From Gordius sp. MW1 (taxonomy: Eukaryota > Nematomorpha > Gordioida > Gordea > Gordiidae), in contig OZ038533.1 in the NCBI GenBank assembly GCA_964036665.1, positions 5,788,413 to 5,852,412 on the forward strand: DNA of 64,000 nucleotides. Direction: 5' to 3'. The position numbers were made by a program, and so were the translations under genes. Positions 33,601-47,309 of this stretch are shown here, piece by piece (the first letter of the stretch is position 1; each line of letters opens with the position of its first letter). The notes below the pieces were generated by a model. That model was given only the letters and a program-made list of their open reading frames with translations. It ran no database searches and was not told the DNA's origin.

Positions 33601-35600
33601 ACCAAGTTTTAGGGAATTATTTTAATAAATTAAAAAGCGTTCGATCAAAAGCAACTCTCTAATTTGTTTCATCACATTTCGCTGGCGGCTCCTTAGAGTT
33701 AATTATAATAAAAAATTAGTATAAGATAAAATGATTTTTGCAAATAATTAAAATCCACATTTTCGCTATGCATAATTTTTAGGCCTGTGACATTTTCAAT
33801 CAATCGATTTTTATTTGTCTGGGATGTGATCGGAATTGGCTGAATTTTTTAAAGTGTTATCAAAATATTATGCCCAATAACACGTCATCATAATTATTAT
33901 ATTTGGACCCGAGTGTGTGCCGCTTAGCTGATAACCTTCACAGGAACAAGTAAGTCTCTTTTCATCTCAATATTTCAAACTTTTTTTCGGAATAAATCAC
34001 AATCACCTAAGTTTTCTTAAATTTGTTAAAATTATTGTGACACACAAAATATTTACTAGCTCCATACAATATTACTATAGATTTATGAATATTTTCATTC
34101 GATTTGGCCTAAGTTTTGAGATAAAGACGATCGGCAGAATTTAATTAAACATTGACCAAATTAACAAATATTGATTAAAAATATTTTGATCGCACTATTC
34201 TTTAAGAATAAAGGCTTACTATGTTAAATTCAAAAATCTTTTATTAAAAATAATTTCAGATAGGATTTAAATGTTTCTAAAGGTCAAGTTGTTGATAAAA
34301 AATCTTCAATCTCTTCTGAGCTAGCTCTAATAACATGAAAATAGCACGACTAATTTTTGGCTACCATTTTAAAGCAACTGTCGTTCAATCACTTGGAGTT
34401 ACTCCGAATCTGCTTCAGTTTAAAAATATTATACTAAGCACAACCGATTTTGAAACGATATATTGTTACATTTAGTAATCATTATTAAAATATTTTTTGC
34501 ATATAGTATTTGAAGGTAAACGTTTTTTAATTCTCTTTAATCCAACACATTTTAAATCACAATTACGACTCATGTTGTAGTCAGCAGATACAAAGAAATA
34601 TAAGTATCTGAAAATTTCGGTTTTATTTAGCTAATTCAAATAACCGTGTTTTTTCGAAACCTTACAAGCTTCACTATATATAAAGGGTGAGGTTGTTCGT
34701 TGTTTTTCACTATTTACTGTTATTGCCACTATATTCTTCAAAAGCATAGAACCCTATCCATTTTGGATTCATAAATATTATGAATCAATATGACCTCATT
34801 CGACTGCCGTAATTAAAATTATTAATATCATTTTTTTGAACTATGTTCAAGGTAGAATGGTCATCTTTGACGGGGGCGGGGGTTATGATTTTTGATACTG
34901 TAATTAATTAAAATGATAAATAGAAAAAAGCTAAAATAAATTTTTGAAGACTAAAAAGTTTGAGTCATAATCATAAGCTTATTAAAAGAATGTGGCGAAC
35001 AAATTGCCTAATTTAGGGTCCTTTATTGTATGGGATAATTTTATTCCTATTGTTACAAAATTGACCTAACCATAAGTATAAAATGAAAAACGAAAAAAGT
35101 TTAGAAAATAAAATTATTTCGGGTTATACATTTTACAAGATCTTTAATTCAAAAATTAACAGATGTCGTTTAATGCAAAATTGGTCCAACTTTGATTTTT
35201 TAAGATGGCGTGTTTTAATATACGTATCTAGGCTACCCACCCCACTTCGCCAGTTAAAACTTTGTTATAGTTAACGCCTTTAAATAGTTGATAATTAGAT
35301 ATTTTTGTCAATGTCAAAGCTTGAAATTTAAACATTTGGAAATCATATTTAGCCTTATTCAATATTTTGTAACTAGCCCTTGACTTTTTAACCAGGCCTA
35401 TTAATTGCATACCTTTAATTCACCATTTATTTTGATAGTCATATAGGGTAGATGTGGACCTTTTTAATATCCTATATAAAAATCGTTAATTTATTGCTTA
35501 TTCTCCAATGACCATATCGAATAAAATTATATTATAATCTTAAAAACCGTTAAAAAGACATTTCAAAGTGTTTCCACCCGAGTAAATTATTAAAAAAGAT
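30691..35600. other. AT-rich intergenic DNA, no gene recognised
   Basis: Solo right ends of hAT-type MITEs lie at about 30955-30985 (C-run then CTTGGCTAAGCCAATGG) and 32640-32690. A GC-rich scar with 'actaggcccggctcgagctcg' lies at 31885-32020. Purine-rich G tracts occur at about 33030-33145 and 33490-33570. A good splice-donor context (ACAGGAACAAGTAAGT) at about 33942-33957 could end a 5' UTR exon, but nothing ties it to a gene. Confidence 0.35.
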
Positions 35601-37560
35601 ACTATTTTAGAAAAATCGTTCCTCTAGCTCTTAAAGAAACCCAACCTGTTACAACTAACAAAATACATCATGCTCGATTAAGGCCCTTAATTGACCTACA
35701 TAAAGCTCGATATTCGTTACACCGACATTACAATACCCAGCCGGTTTTGTGGTAAATTCACGTCCTGATAGGTTTAGAATAATAAACTGGTCATTAAAAA
35801 GACGATATCGAGTTTAATGGACCAGTTTAAATACGACAACAAATCCCCTCGCGCCCTTCTTCTAAGGGGATGTCACTTTGCAATTGACCTAGTGGCATGG
35901 AAAAATCATGCTGCGTACTCATAAATGCCATCCCATTGAGTGAAACAAATCACATCAAAGCTAGCGAATTGTTTAGGGATTAGCTACCCTCCTTTATTTT
36001 AGTGTGATAATTACATAAAAATAACCGGACTTGCAAAGTTTAAATGCAAAATTTGAGTCGCCTAAAATCAAAGGACTCCGCTGTGTTGGTATATTATATT
36101 GCAATTTTTGATGACATTGAAATGCTGAGCATGCTATACTAGCCTATAGGCGTTAAAGATAACACTGGGCAAAAAATGGTTACCATATTTAGTAGGGGAA
36201 AATATCAAGATAATGGGCGAAGCCGGAATTTTAATTGGAGGATGAGACAAATAATAGTTAGGACAGGGACGGACAAATGGGAAATTTACAATAAAGTTCT
36301 TGAATATAAAGGGGTAATAGCTTTTAAACTTGCGGACTGTTTTGCTAGATCAAAAAGATATTAGATACTTTACTTTGGAACTTTTGCCTGAAACTTTTAT
36401 CGCATTTCGAAGGTTTTTATACCTCTTAAGACATCCATAAGGAGAAAAAGCTTGAATATGTAATCCCCTCCCACCAGAAAAAAATGACTCCAAGAGTTAA
36501 AAGGTAAAGCATTTTTTATTTCTTTGACTTTCACTCCTGCTAGGTCAACTAATCCAAACTTTTGTACAGATGGTAGAACCAGGTAGATCAAGTGGGGAAA
36601 GAATGAAGATAAAAACATTGTACACACATTTTTCACAATACATTGGAAATGGCATTTTTTTATCATGCCCGATTGCTAATTCCTCAAAGAAGGCTACCGC
36701 GCATAAATTAACCACTTTATGATTATGCATGTAGTCAATGATTGCTCGCGATTATTTTCGATTGCATAGCTAAGAGGGAAATAATGATTTAATGTGATGA
36801 GGAATTTGTAACAATTTATTTTTTATTGTAAGGATAGGTAGGGGAGCCCTTGAAACTCCATATACGAGCTCCAAGGAGTTAATATTAGTGTTTGATCTTA
36901 ATTAGTTTGCTTGGTTGGGCGCAAATTACATTTGAACCTTATTAAAGAACATTTATATAACTATTATAATAATTAACGTTTTTATTTTTAAACCTTATTT
37001 TAAAGCTTATTATTATGAGCTTCTAACTTTTATATGAAATTTCCGTAATATAGAGCTTAATAAGTAACCCGTATTCTGATTTCACCGATGCATCGACCCA
37101 AAAATCTGATTTAATAAAATAAAAGAAATAAAATAATAAGTTTAGCCGAAATATAAGCAATTTGATAATTTATTTTAACCTCCCTTTTTACATTATTCTT
37201 TAATTAAAACAAGCAATAATATGATAAACGTCAAAATTGTTTTTAATAAAAGAATGAGGTAACACTCAATCATGCTCACAATTGATTTTAAGAGTTTTTA
37301 GGGTAAATAAATAATTAATCACTTAATTAATGTTTAATGTTTGTCATTTGACCTAAAAATATTAGTAAGGATGCAAAGTGAATTAATTATGTGCAATAAA
37401 TACAATGATGATTTTTCTATTTATATAGGGATCGGGATTCAAGAAAACTTTGGCATTTATTAAAGCTGAGAAGTCTAATGTTGGTTCGACCATATGAACT
37501 TTGAATTTATTCCAAGGCCCAGCATTCTCAGAATTGCTGGTTGGAGGTGGCTTCTGGTAA
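35601..37560. other. Region with coding-like fragments of unknown origin
   Basis: This stretch is less AT-rich and holds open pieces on both strands (36176-36364 plus; 36397-36730 minus), broken by stops. The minus-strand pieces vaguely recall the core of a piggyBac transposase (an 'ALPFNSWSHFF...LLMDVLRGIKT' run) but lack convincing landmarks. At 37431-37556 there is an acceptor- and donor-bounded segment with no continuous frame. I treat the region as unidentified transposon debris. Confidence 0.3.
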
Positions 37561-40500
37561 GAAAATTTTTAATCTTCAATTGCAGCAATTTTTAAATTAA
37601 AATCTAACAGTTTTGTTGACCCATTTTGTATAGAGTTTAGAAATTAATATTTATTTATATTTATAATGATAGGTTTCAATTACCCAAATAATTCCTTCCA
37701 ATTTAAAAGGACCTTTCAAAAGGTGTAAAAATTTGTAAAAATATTATAAAACCAGCTAAATTTTTATTAAGCTTTCATAGAATGTGGCAGTTTTTGTATT
37801 TTTCTGTAGGAATTAAACAATTCAAATATTCAATATTAAAAAGCGAAATACATTTTAGTCCCAGACGTATTCGTATAATTTTAGTACCATTCTTAAGATA
37901 TCCTATACTCTTATATAAAATTCTAATTTCAATTTTTTTTATTATCTTCCATAAACTAATAATAAAAATGCTAAAAAATTATCAACTAACTCAAAACTTA
38001 TTTTGCGTTTTTAACATGTCTTTATGTAGGCCAATTGTTAGAACGTTGGCGCGTGCAAACTAAAAAAGGTGTTGAATTTCACAATTCTAAAACTGATAAA
38101 AATGTCTTTTTAACTTTGCTCTTTCTAACTCGCTCTTCTGCCCCCTATTCCCTCCTATTTCCTTTTTCGATTTTATAGTTTTTATTTTATTAAATTGTTA
38201 TAAATTAGACTTCATATTATTTTGAAATATAGCTGAGCTGAAAATTTTTAAGGCTCTTGAAGAGGTAATTTAACAATTTTGAAAACTAAATCCTATATGA
38301 TTAAGGAAAGGAGTGAGTTAAATCGACTATGTCTATAATAAAAAGACTAAAAATAACGTGGGATATATAATTACATTGTCGCTGCCTACTTATCGAGGAA
38401 AACAAGGGAAAAGGTTTGGATCGACAATTTAAGGAAATTAGTCTTTTAATTATCTCCTAGATCTGGAGCCTGCGAGAGAAATCAGGTTGAGAGGTTAAAA
38501 GATAAGAGACTCTAGAGAATCCATTGAAATTCGAAACAGAGCTAGGGTGTATGAATTAGAAATTTTTAAAAAACAATGTTTTTCTACCATAAAAGCGTTT
38601 TGTCGATTCACATTTGTCAAGTAGGTTATCAAAATATAAGTGCGATTTTGTATTCCTAAAATCCTACTCTATAATTTATATTAATGAATAATTTAGGTCA
38701 AATACATAAATAACATCCCTTGTAATTTAAAGATTTGAGTATAAAACATTTGCTGTATTCTAGTTTGCGATGCAAAACAGCTTGTTATTCGGGTTCCTGA
38801 TAAAACCTAGATATTAACTAGGGGTCGGGTCAAGTTAGGGTTGAAATTGAGATTTACATAAAATTTAATAATCCACTATGCAAACAACAATAAGGACGAA
38901 AGAGTAAACTATTTTTTAATTTTCGTCGAGTTATTTAGAAAATTATTAACGAGACGGGGGGGGGGGAGATAATTACCCTTCTCCCCTATAGCCCAGCCCA
39001 TGGTTCAGGTCTCTAGTTGCTATTTCTAGATATAAGGGTTTGCGAATGTCAAAGGTTTAGTAGCTAAAGAGCTTAATTTATTATTAAATTTGCCCAAACC
39101 CTGCTGCAAATTACCCCCTTTTCCGCATTTTTCGCAGTTACCAATGTAATCCAGCCCATTTAGCAACAATTTTATAAATCAACCACGCTTTAAATAAAAA
39201 TATATAATATTAATTTATTAGTTTAAACATTAAATTTATTAATATGTATGTTTAATATCATAATAACTTTGCTTTTTTATTATTAAAAGCTTAGATATTT
39301 AGGCAATCCGTGTTTTTTCCAACTTTAAACTAAAAGGGTTTTCAAAAGATAATAATTTAATGGAGCGGGCTATAGAAAATAATTTGCAGCATTACGCCGC
39401 CCTTTATTAAATTTGCCGACTATTTTTGAAATAAAATTTTGGCCGTTATTGACGCTGAAATATGCAATCAAAATGGAATAACAGTTTATGTCATAATACA
39501 AAGTTTTTAAAGATGTTTAATAAGTGAAAAGGAAGCACACCATTTCAAGACTAATATATAAAGTCTTAATTTTGTGCCCGCTGGTCAGGTTATACAAAAA
39601 ACGCTTCTGGTTATTGTGATAAAAATCCTAGATTAAAAAAGTTCATTCTATTTAATTATTAACACAAGAGTTGTTAAGTTTTATTGTTTTTCCTAGAATA
39701 TAGCAAAATAACCAAGGTGAGTGTAACCTTAATATATAATTTTGTGAAAGAACAATTATAATTACAGTCAAAACCGTTTTAAACCGATATTTTATATAAT
39801 TATCTGGTTGATTTAAGGACTCGAAAATGTTTGTGAATATCCGATGTTGTACTATTAAGCGATTGTCAATAAACGATGCTTTTGTTAAAATTATCGTTAA
39901 AAAAACAAAATGGCGGTTAACTTCGCGATTAAAAGATTTTCGCGATGTCCGATTTGCGATTAAGAAGTTTCGACTGTATTGGTAAGATTTTTCACTCAAA
40001 AAATCATCCTCTATATATTTGACTCAAGAAAGGATAAGCGAAATTAACAAAGTTTCATATCTTAAGTCATAAAATAGTATTTTTTTAATTGCGAATTAAA
40101 CTCTGACATTTTTCCATAGTCAAATAGTTTGCGAACTCTTTATAAATCGATATAATAGCAATTGGAAAAAGGTTACTTGAAATTTCTATAAAATCAAATA
40201 ATAGTGACAAGAAAGAGAGTACCAGAGCATTTTTAATAACTGCCCCTTTAAGCAATATTAAGGGGGGAGTCAAATTAAATCAATTTAAAAGTCTGCCTTG
40301 TAAAAAAACTACAATTCAAATAATTTCAGGGTCAAAATTTTTAAAATAATTAATTTTTCAAATGGAAATTTTCTCGCGCCCTATGAAGGTTGAAATATCA
40401 TTTCTGGCCTAAATTTTTTGAAATTAAATGCAAGTCAATTGGGTTTAAAATAATTATATATGACACAGATACTGGTAATGTTTTTGAGTGTACAATGTCA

Positions 40501-40677
40501 ACGCAAATCGGACCCATTCTTGCCCAAAGAAGATCCTTGGCCTATGGACCACAATTCACACGTTTTCATTGAAGGTATTTACTTTGATTTTATTCATTAA
40601 CACATCACTAAAATGGTCACTTTAAAACCGCTAATTCTTATAAAAATCATAAAATTAAATTAATCACTATATTTGAT
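37561..40677. other. AT-rich intergenic DNA
   Basis: No exon or complete repeat is recognised. A G-run scar sits at about 38955-39000. The missing first exon(s) of the ZP gene, with its signal peptide, may lie in or left of this region. Confidence 0.35.
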
Positions 40678-40685
40678 AAGACATT

Positions 40686-41013
40686 CATGGGCGTACGCAG
40701 GGGGTGGAGGGCAGCTGCCCCCCCCCCCTTAATTTGAAAAAATAAATTTCAATACAAAAACCCTTAGAAATTAAAAAAAAAAGTTTTGCCCCTCCCCCCT
40801 AATTAGCCAGAGGGGGGCAGCCGGACTCCCTGCCCCCCCCGGGAGTTGCTTTTTTTTGCTCTCAGGAAAATTTTTGGATAGTCGAGACTTTTTTTTTTGC
40901 TCTCAGGAAAATTTTTAGAATAGTCGAGACCTTTTTTTTTTGCTGTCAGGGAAAATTTTTTTGTTAAAAATAATCTGCCCCCCCCCCTAATTCAAAACCT
41001 GGGTACGCCCATG
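40686..41013. mobile_element. hAT-type MITE with perfect target duplication
   Basis: The ends are CATGGGCGTACGCAGG and CCTGGGTACGCCCATG. A perfect 8-bp duplication AAGACATT lies at 40678-40685 and 41014-41021. Inside are three tandem copies of a roughly 42-bp unit (TTTGCTCTCAGGAAAATTTT, then a 'gatagtcgaga' segment and a T-run). The inverse of this unit is found in the element at 6715-7050. The perfect duplication suggests a fairly recent insertion. Confidence 0.9.
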
Positions 41014-41615
41014 AAGACATTTGTTAAATATTAAAGTGAGAGCTAGGATCTATTTATAGGGGTTTAATAAATTAATTTCAAGCAAAGTTTTGCTGAATTT
41101 TATCGTTTTCCTATAATTGAGGTATAAATATAATTTTTGTCCAAACTATTGGGTACAAAGAGTAAAGAAAGTGAACAATTCGTGAATTAATTTGAACTAT
41201 CATTAACCGATTATTCTTAAAAAATATACCAAAACTTTAGAAATGGGAACCACAATTTGGCTAAAATCTTTTTCTTAGTCATTCCCACTTATAATCCCTC
41301 ATACTTACATTAATTTAAGAAAGATGAATATCTGGGCGCCTCTATTTGAATTAGAGTCTTTATAATTTAGTGAGGGGCAAAATACGCCCTTTTTAACTTT
41401 GTAATTAATTTGTATTGGAAAATATAATTGGATTTAAGGTGGAACCGTAGCTAAGTCATTTGAAAGCATCAATTAATTAAAACAAATTATGATATTACCA
41501 ATTTGTATAGGAAAATAAATGGATTTTAAGGAGGCTGGCGTGGGGTACTACTGCCTTTCCCAACTAAGTCAATCTATTAGAGTCATCAGTTAATTAAAAT
41601 AATTTATGTCATGGC

Positions 41616-42075
41616 CATAGACTACATAGACTGCCCATGTTATATGTTCCATATGGCAAATTGTGTGTGAAATTTGCCTCCATTTTGAATAACACTACCG
41701 TCCTATATCACATAATGGCGTTTTGCGCTGTACCGTTTTGTTCGAACAGGAGAGGTAAAGAAAAAATTTTTTGATACCATAAATAAGTAAGATATTACAA
41801 AATATATGATATTTTTAAAAATTTATTATTGACACATTTCATAAAAATTAAAAATGTAAAAACTGTAATGATGTTAAAATTTTTTAAAAATATAATATAT
41901 TTTGTAATATCTTACTTATTTATGGAATCAAAACCAGTTTTCTTTACCTCTCCTGTTCGAACAAAACGGCACAGCGCAAAACGCCATTATGTGGTATAGG
42001 ACGGTAGTGTTATTCAAAATGGCGGAAAAAAACACACACATTTTATACCGTGATGAGCAGTCTATGTAGTCTATG
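41616..42075. mobile_element. P-type MITE with THAP-coding inverted repeats, copy 2
   Basis: A 460-bp sister of the element at 2558-3001, with a perfect 8-bp duplication GTCATGGC (41608-41615 and 42076-42083). The ends are CATAGACTACATAGACTGC and its inverse. Each arm again begins an inward THAP-like frame, MAFCAVPFCSNRRGKEK, that stops after about 19 codons. It sits just upstream of the first visible exon of the ZP gene, probably in that gene's first intron or promoter. Confidence 0.88.
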
Positions 42076-42362
42076 GTCATGGCCTGATGATTAAATAATA
42101 TTTTTTGAATTATATGTTATTTAAAAATGACCTAGCTTTGATTCAATATAATAATAATTTATTTAAGTGTGGAAGAGTAGGCAAAAGTTTTATAGCAAAG
42201 GGTTTATAAAAACCTACCAACTAGCTTTTTATAAAAATGATTATATAACCTTTTGAGGTCAATTTATTTATTTTTGAAAGAAATCTGCCATCCAAAATAA
42301 GTATAGCATGCTTAATTCCCTTCACTTTAATATATTATGGTAATATTCTTTTTTTTTGCCAG

Positions 42363-45300
42363 ACGTTCAACTGAGTTGTGATAGTCAGTTTTTCAATGTG
42401 ATAGTCAAATTTACGAACCCATTTTACGGGGTCATATATACCAAGGATTACTTCTTTACAACCGCTGACAAATGCAGGATCGAGGGCCAGGGCAGAGATA
42501 CCGTCAATTACCGTATCTCCTTTAATAACTGCGGCTCAAAGAAGAGACGAGATGTAAATAACTTATCACAAAGAACATATTTTAAAAGAAAGTTGGTTTT
42601 ACTAATTCTTAATAATGGTTTGAGCATTCTGAGTTTATTTAACATATTTTAATTCTAGTTTTAAATAATAATTTAGAAAACTTAAATTAATGAATTTTGT
42701 TTATACAACAAATTGGAATTACCTGAAGCATAAATATTTGATAAAAACTGAGGGCAAAATTTATAAAACTAGCATATTTTTTGCAAGATTCATATATACT
42801 GACTTTCCTCTAATAAATTTATGGATATGTGATTTTAATCAAATGTTTGTTTTTATAGTTTAAAGCCCAAACTTACCACGAAAATATAATAGTGGTAAAA
42901 ATCGAAAAATCATGGCCCATCATTACAACCGAGGATCGCGGATTTCGTTTAATGTGTTGGCCGGTGAAAAAAGTTCCCGACAAATCATCTCAAAAATATG
43001 CCACCATTGATGTGCCGTAATTATAATCATTTCACACTGATGTCAAAATTGCATGTCAATTTTTAATATTAATTTAACAAAAGCAATTTTTTATAAAATT
43101 ATACTTATTTTAGTTTACAAAATAGATCGTTCATTATATTATATATCTTTGTTCACAGTCTCGTTTAATGAGTATAAAAGTTAATAAATTTAATTACGAT
43201 TTTAGTATGATTTTGAGGGTTAAAATTAAGATTTTAGACAAAAATTTAGGAATTCACTAATTCATAATCCTATAATTGAAATCTTTCATAATAAATTTGA
43301 TTTAATTTCCTAGTATGATTCCGGTTGAAAGTCAAAGGGTACCTAAAAAGTCTTTAACAATTCCTGACTGTTCAATGAAGGTTATTAAAGGACTAGATGT
43401 TAGGTCTGGACCTTCCGATAGAATGATAATCGGACAAACGGGCAGTGTGGTTGTTTCTCTCCCAGATGAAAGTAAGAATTTCATTTTTTTTAAATTTATT
43501 AAATAAAATTATTTTTTTCTCTACTTAAATGTTTATTTAATGGTATACAAAGAATTACATACACGACTAAAAAAATATAAAAACGCGCTATAACTAAACG
43601 GATGGCATTGATCCGTGTATGGAAATCGTGTTGGATTTAACGATTTCCATTGTGATCCTATTTAAAATAACCTTCTATATATAAATATCAAGGAAAATTT
43701 GACCTATTCCTCTCTCAATGTTCGGCCCATGATGGTAAAGATATGCACGATGTCCAACTTATTGACGAAAATGGGTATGCTAAATATACAATTAATAATA
43801 GAAAAATTTCATAATTTTGACGTTTTTTTTATTACTAGTTACAAAATACATATTTTGTGAAATTGAATGAAATAAATTAAAAAAGGTTTGTAAATATATG
43901 GATAACATTCAGGTATTGCAAATGAATTATATTAACAAATAGTAATGTTGATTTCTGTCTTGTAAAAAAGATTGACGATTATTATGGGATAACAAAGAAA
44001 TTATTTTTCCTATTTTTTAGAAAAAATGTTAGGCTTAAGGACCAAAGGGTGTTGGTGTAGTTGTCCCAATGGGACAAAAAAATATGTTTGCAATTTTTAT
44101 TCAATTCTCGTAATTTAATGTAAGTTTCTATTTGACATATTGACTTTTGAAATATTTTAGATAAATAAATAAAATTCAAATGAATAAATTTTTAAAGAAA
44201 TTTTTATATTTATGTATATTTTAAATTTGACAGATGTCCTACGATGCCCAAAATGGTTCGAGAAGTCAGGCACGTTAGAATACAAGAAACGAGTTATTAT
44301 TTTTTCCCCTTCAAAGTTTTCAAATTTCCCGACACTACAAATGTCTACTTCCGCTGCAATGTTACCGTGTGTTTTAAATCCTGTAGTCAGGTAATTTTAT
44401 CACGAAACATTGATCATTACAACTTTATTTAACTAAATTTTAAATATATGAGTAATTAAGTTTGATCCATTAGTAATACCATAATATGCATTTAGAAAAT
44501 ATATTATTTTAAATTTTTGCAATTTTAATAACTTTGGCAAGGCTTTAGACTATATAATTGAAATTTATACAAATAAATATGGTGAATTAATTATAGTTTT
44601 TCAATCGAAGCATATTCTTCAGAAGAGCAAATCAATAAAGTCATGAGTATAGCTATAATTAAGGGGGGGGGGAGAAATTTAGGTAGAGGCAAAATTTTCA
44701 AATTATTAAGTATAATTCATTTAAATATATGTAAAAACGTGCAAGAGAGGGTGGTAGGTTGGCCCTTCTTGCCACTCTAAGGAAACCCGTGATTTGTTAC
44801 TTTTTGCATTTATATGAGGCATATTATTCACTTTTTCGTACAATTATTTTATAGATCTGTCTCTACAAAATTTAATTAACGATTTAGTTGCAATGCGGTA
44901 GAAATTTATGGGATTATGGCAACTACAATACGGCTCCTCAGATCGAAAAATCTTTGTATTTCAGGAAAAAGGGTCAGCAATTATTAGATCGCCAGCATAA
45001 CAGAGTTATAGGAAAACGAGAAATTACCTATTACCCTAACATAACCCATTACACCGCTAAAAGATTGCCAGCATACAGACAAGGCTTGAAATCGTATGTA
45101 ATGGGAAATCTGCAATTAACAGATGACACATTGGTAGCTAATGAAGAGGACGGCACCAAAATGAGTAATAATTTTTTTTAATAATTTTGCGCTTTAGTTT
45201 ATAAATCATAATTGTGATCGTTGATATACTAATCTAATATATAATGCAAGAATCATATTGTATTTGTTTATGAGATATTAATCTTACAGAGTTTGGGATG

Positions 45301-47096
45301 AAAATTTCTTTTTAACTCTAGAAAAACGAGTACATTTTTAAATTAAACTTGGTTTTGATAAAGGCAATATTCTTTGTTTTGGTTAAGTACATATCCAGTT
45401 TCTTTTAAATTATTAAAAATAAAACCCTTCATATATTTTTAATGAACAATAAATTTAAAAATCTATAAAAATCAAAAAATTTATAATGTTATTAAACAGC
45501 GCTTTACCATTCATTTCCATTTTAAATACATTAAGCCATCGTATATCCTGAAAATTTTGCCGAAGAACTTAAAGCTTCGTTTGACCGCGAAGGCACGCCA
45601 TTGGTTGCATATCAACCAACCACATTTCTTGACTCCTCCGTATCAACCAATGACAACAAAGACACATCAAAATCATCCACGAGGAGTGCAACCCTAAAAT
45701 TCATTCCCCCATCTGACTCCTTTTTGAGATGGGACGAGCAATTCGATACATCCTACTACGGCGGACAGAAAAGTATTAAATAAATATTTTTTAAGGCGAG
45801 TGAAGCCATAAACCTCAAATTGGCTTTTAAACACTCAGTGGGTTTGTTAAAAATAGTGACCCTAATGGACTCCTTCCTTAGATAGCTGTAACTTGGTTAT
45901 TTTAAAAGATTGATTTTCAAACTTTATACAATATTTTAAGCTTGATACGTAAGTTGATGTTATTGTATAAAATTTAATTCATTTTTAATTTTCGAGACTT
46001 CATCTTCTCCCTTTTTTATTTTTATTATATTTTCCCCTGATGATAGACTTTTATAGCCAGAAATATTGCGAATCCAAATCCACCAATTTTATACAATGAC
46101 ATTTACATAAACGGATTGAAAATTTTTGATTACATGCGTAAGTTGATATACAATAATTTTAACGCTTAATTTAGTAATTATAATTTTAAACCAATAATTT
46201 GAACAACGCCCCCGTCCAAATCTTTCCTATAATAAGACTGTGGTCTGAGAACTTTACTTGACCAACAGAATGTTCAAAGCAGAATTTAGGTGTGAAATTA
46301 TAGTTTGAATTACAACGCCTTTGTGGGTACTTCCAGAAATTTCGACCAAGTTTAGTATTTAAAATAATTAAAGGGTGGTGTGGTAAAACAAATTATTTAT
46401 ATCATAAAAACTGAGGATATGAGTATTAGGGACCATCATCCTTTACCCCTCTCCAAAATACCATACGTTTTGTCTTTTTATATTAACCATAATAAATATA
46501 TAAGGTTTAATGTTATGACAAAACTATTTGTATTTGTAATAACAGTAAATGTGATTTGACTGCGGTTGTATACGTTAGGTACGAGTCAGCTGATAGCATT
46601 AAGTCGGAGCGAAATAGCGCGTTGCAAAAATGTTTTCGCCTACGCCATGGCCATCTTGGCCTTTGGGCTATGTGTAGTTATAGGCGTGTGCCTGGGCATT
46701 AGACAATTGTGCAAGCGAAGAAAAGGGCCTAATTCGAGTTATTCGTCATCAGCTGATCGTAGCTCGGAAATTTACGGCAAATCACGAAACGATGGAGCCC
46801 AAATGCTATGGAAATATTGGCACCGATCCAATTACCCACCCTCTTCCATGAACAGCTGTATCACTGGAACTGGATCAAGTCGTCTAAATCCTAATATCTT
46901 TCCGAAAAGCACGATTGACAAAATTTCATCGGATAAGTCTCTGCGCTACGAAAATACTTTAAGCGACCATTTGCAATCTGTCGAGGAATCATCTGGGTCA
47001 AAAGCGTCCAACATTTCTACAATCTCCTACACACCCCCACTCCCCTCAGTTATAAAAACTAGAAAATGTACCCAAAAATTTTTAATCCTAAAATGA
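42363..47096 (+). CDS. ZP-domain transmembrane protein, nine exons, 5' end missing
   Basis: Exons: 42363-42553, 42859-43016, 43314-43471, 43693-43774, 44234-44390, 44888-45164, 45536-45772, 46057-46137, 46579-47096. All junctions are GT-AG and all phases agree, giving about 618 residues. Exons 1-5 form a zona pellucida domain, the extracellular polymerisation module of apical-matrix and cuticle proteins. Landmarks are DVQLSCDSQFFNVIVKF, FYGVIYTKDYF, FNNCGSKKRR, GFRLMCWPV, IPDCSMKV, LFLSQCSAHDGKDMHDVQ, LIDENGCP, FKFPDTTNVYFRC and the cysteine cluster VCFKSCSQLQCG. A linker with dibasic sites (exons 6-8) follows. One TM helix (about residues 466-488, starting NVFAYAMAIL) leads to RQLCKRRK and a Ser-rich cytosolic tail of about 130 residues. 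The first exon starts in mid-codon, so the signal peptide lies upstream and was not found. Exon 8 has a close relative inside the MITE at 29396-30072. Confidence 0.92.
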
Positions 47097-47309
47097 TGAT
47101 GTGTAAAATGGCTTATTTTTATTTTTTAAAATTAAACCATGTTACAAACGATATTTTATTTATAACCAATACACTGGCGATGTACGAAATACGATTTCAC
47201 ATAAAAATTCTCTGTTACAACGTCGTACAGTATTATCGCTATATACACTAATATCCGGAAAGAGATCATATTTAATAATATGAAAATTATAAAAAATCTG
47301 TATGCCCTA

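Noticed and set aside
36176-36730. Overlapping open frames on both strands
   Set aside because: Neither strand shows a continuous motif set. The piggyBac resemblance is too weak to call.
37431-37556. Candidate exon bounded by an acceptor (tttatatag) and a CTG-GTAAGA donor
   Set aside because: All three frames are interrupted; only a frame shift in the middle would give a protein-like peptide.
45481-45535. Alternative acceptor choices before ZP exon 7
   Set aside because: Only the acceptor ending at 45535 keeps the phase of exon 6 and yields MTIVYPENFAEEL; others bring stops.
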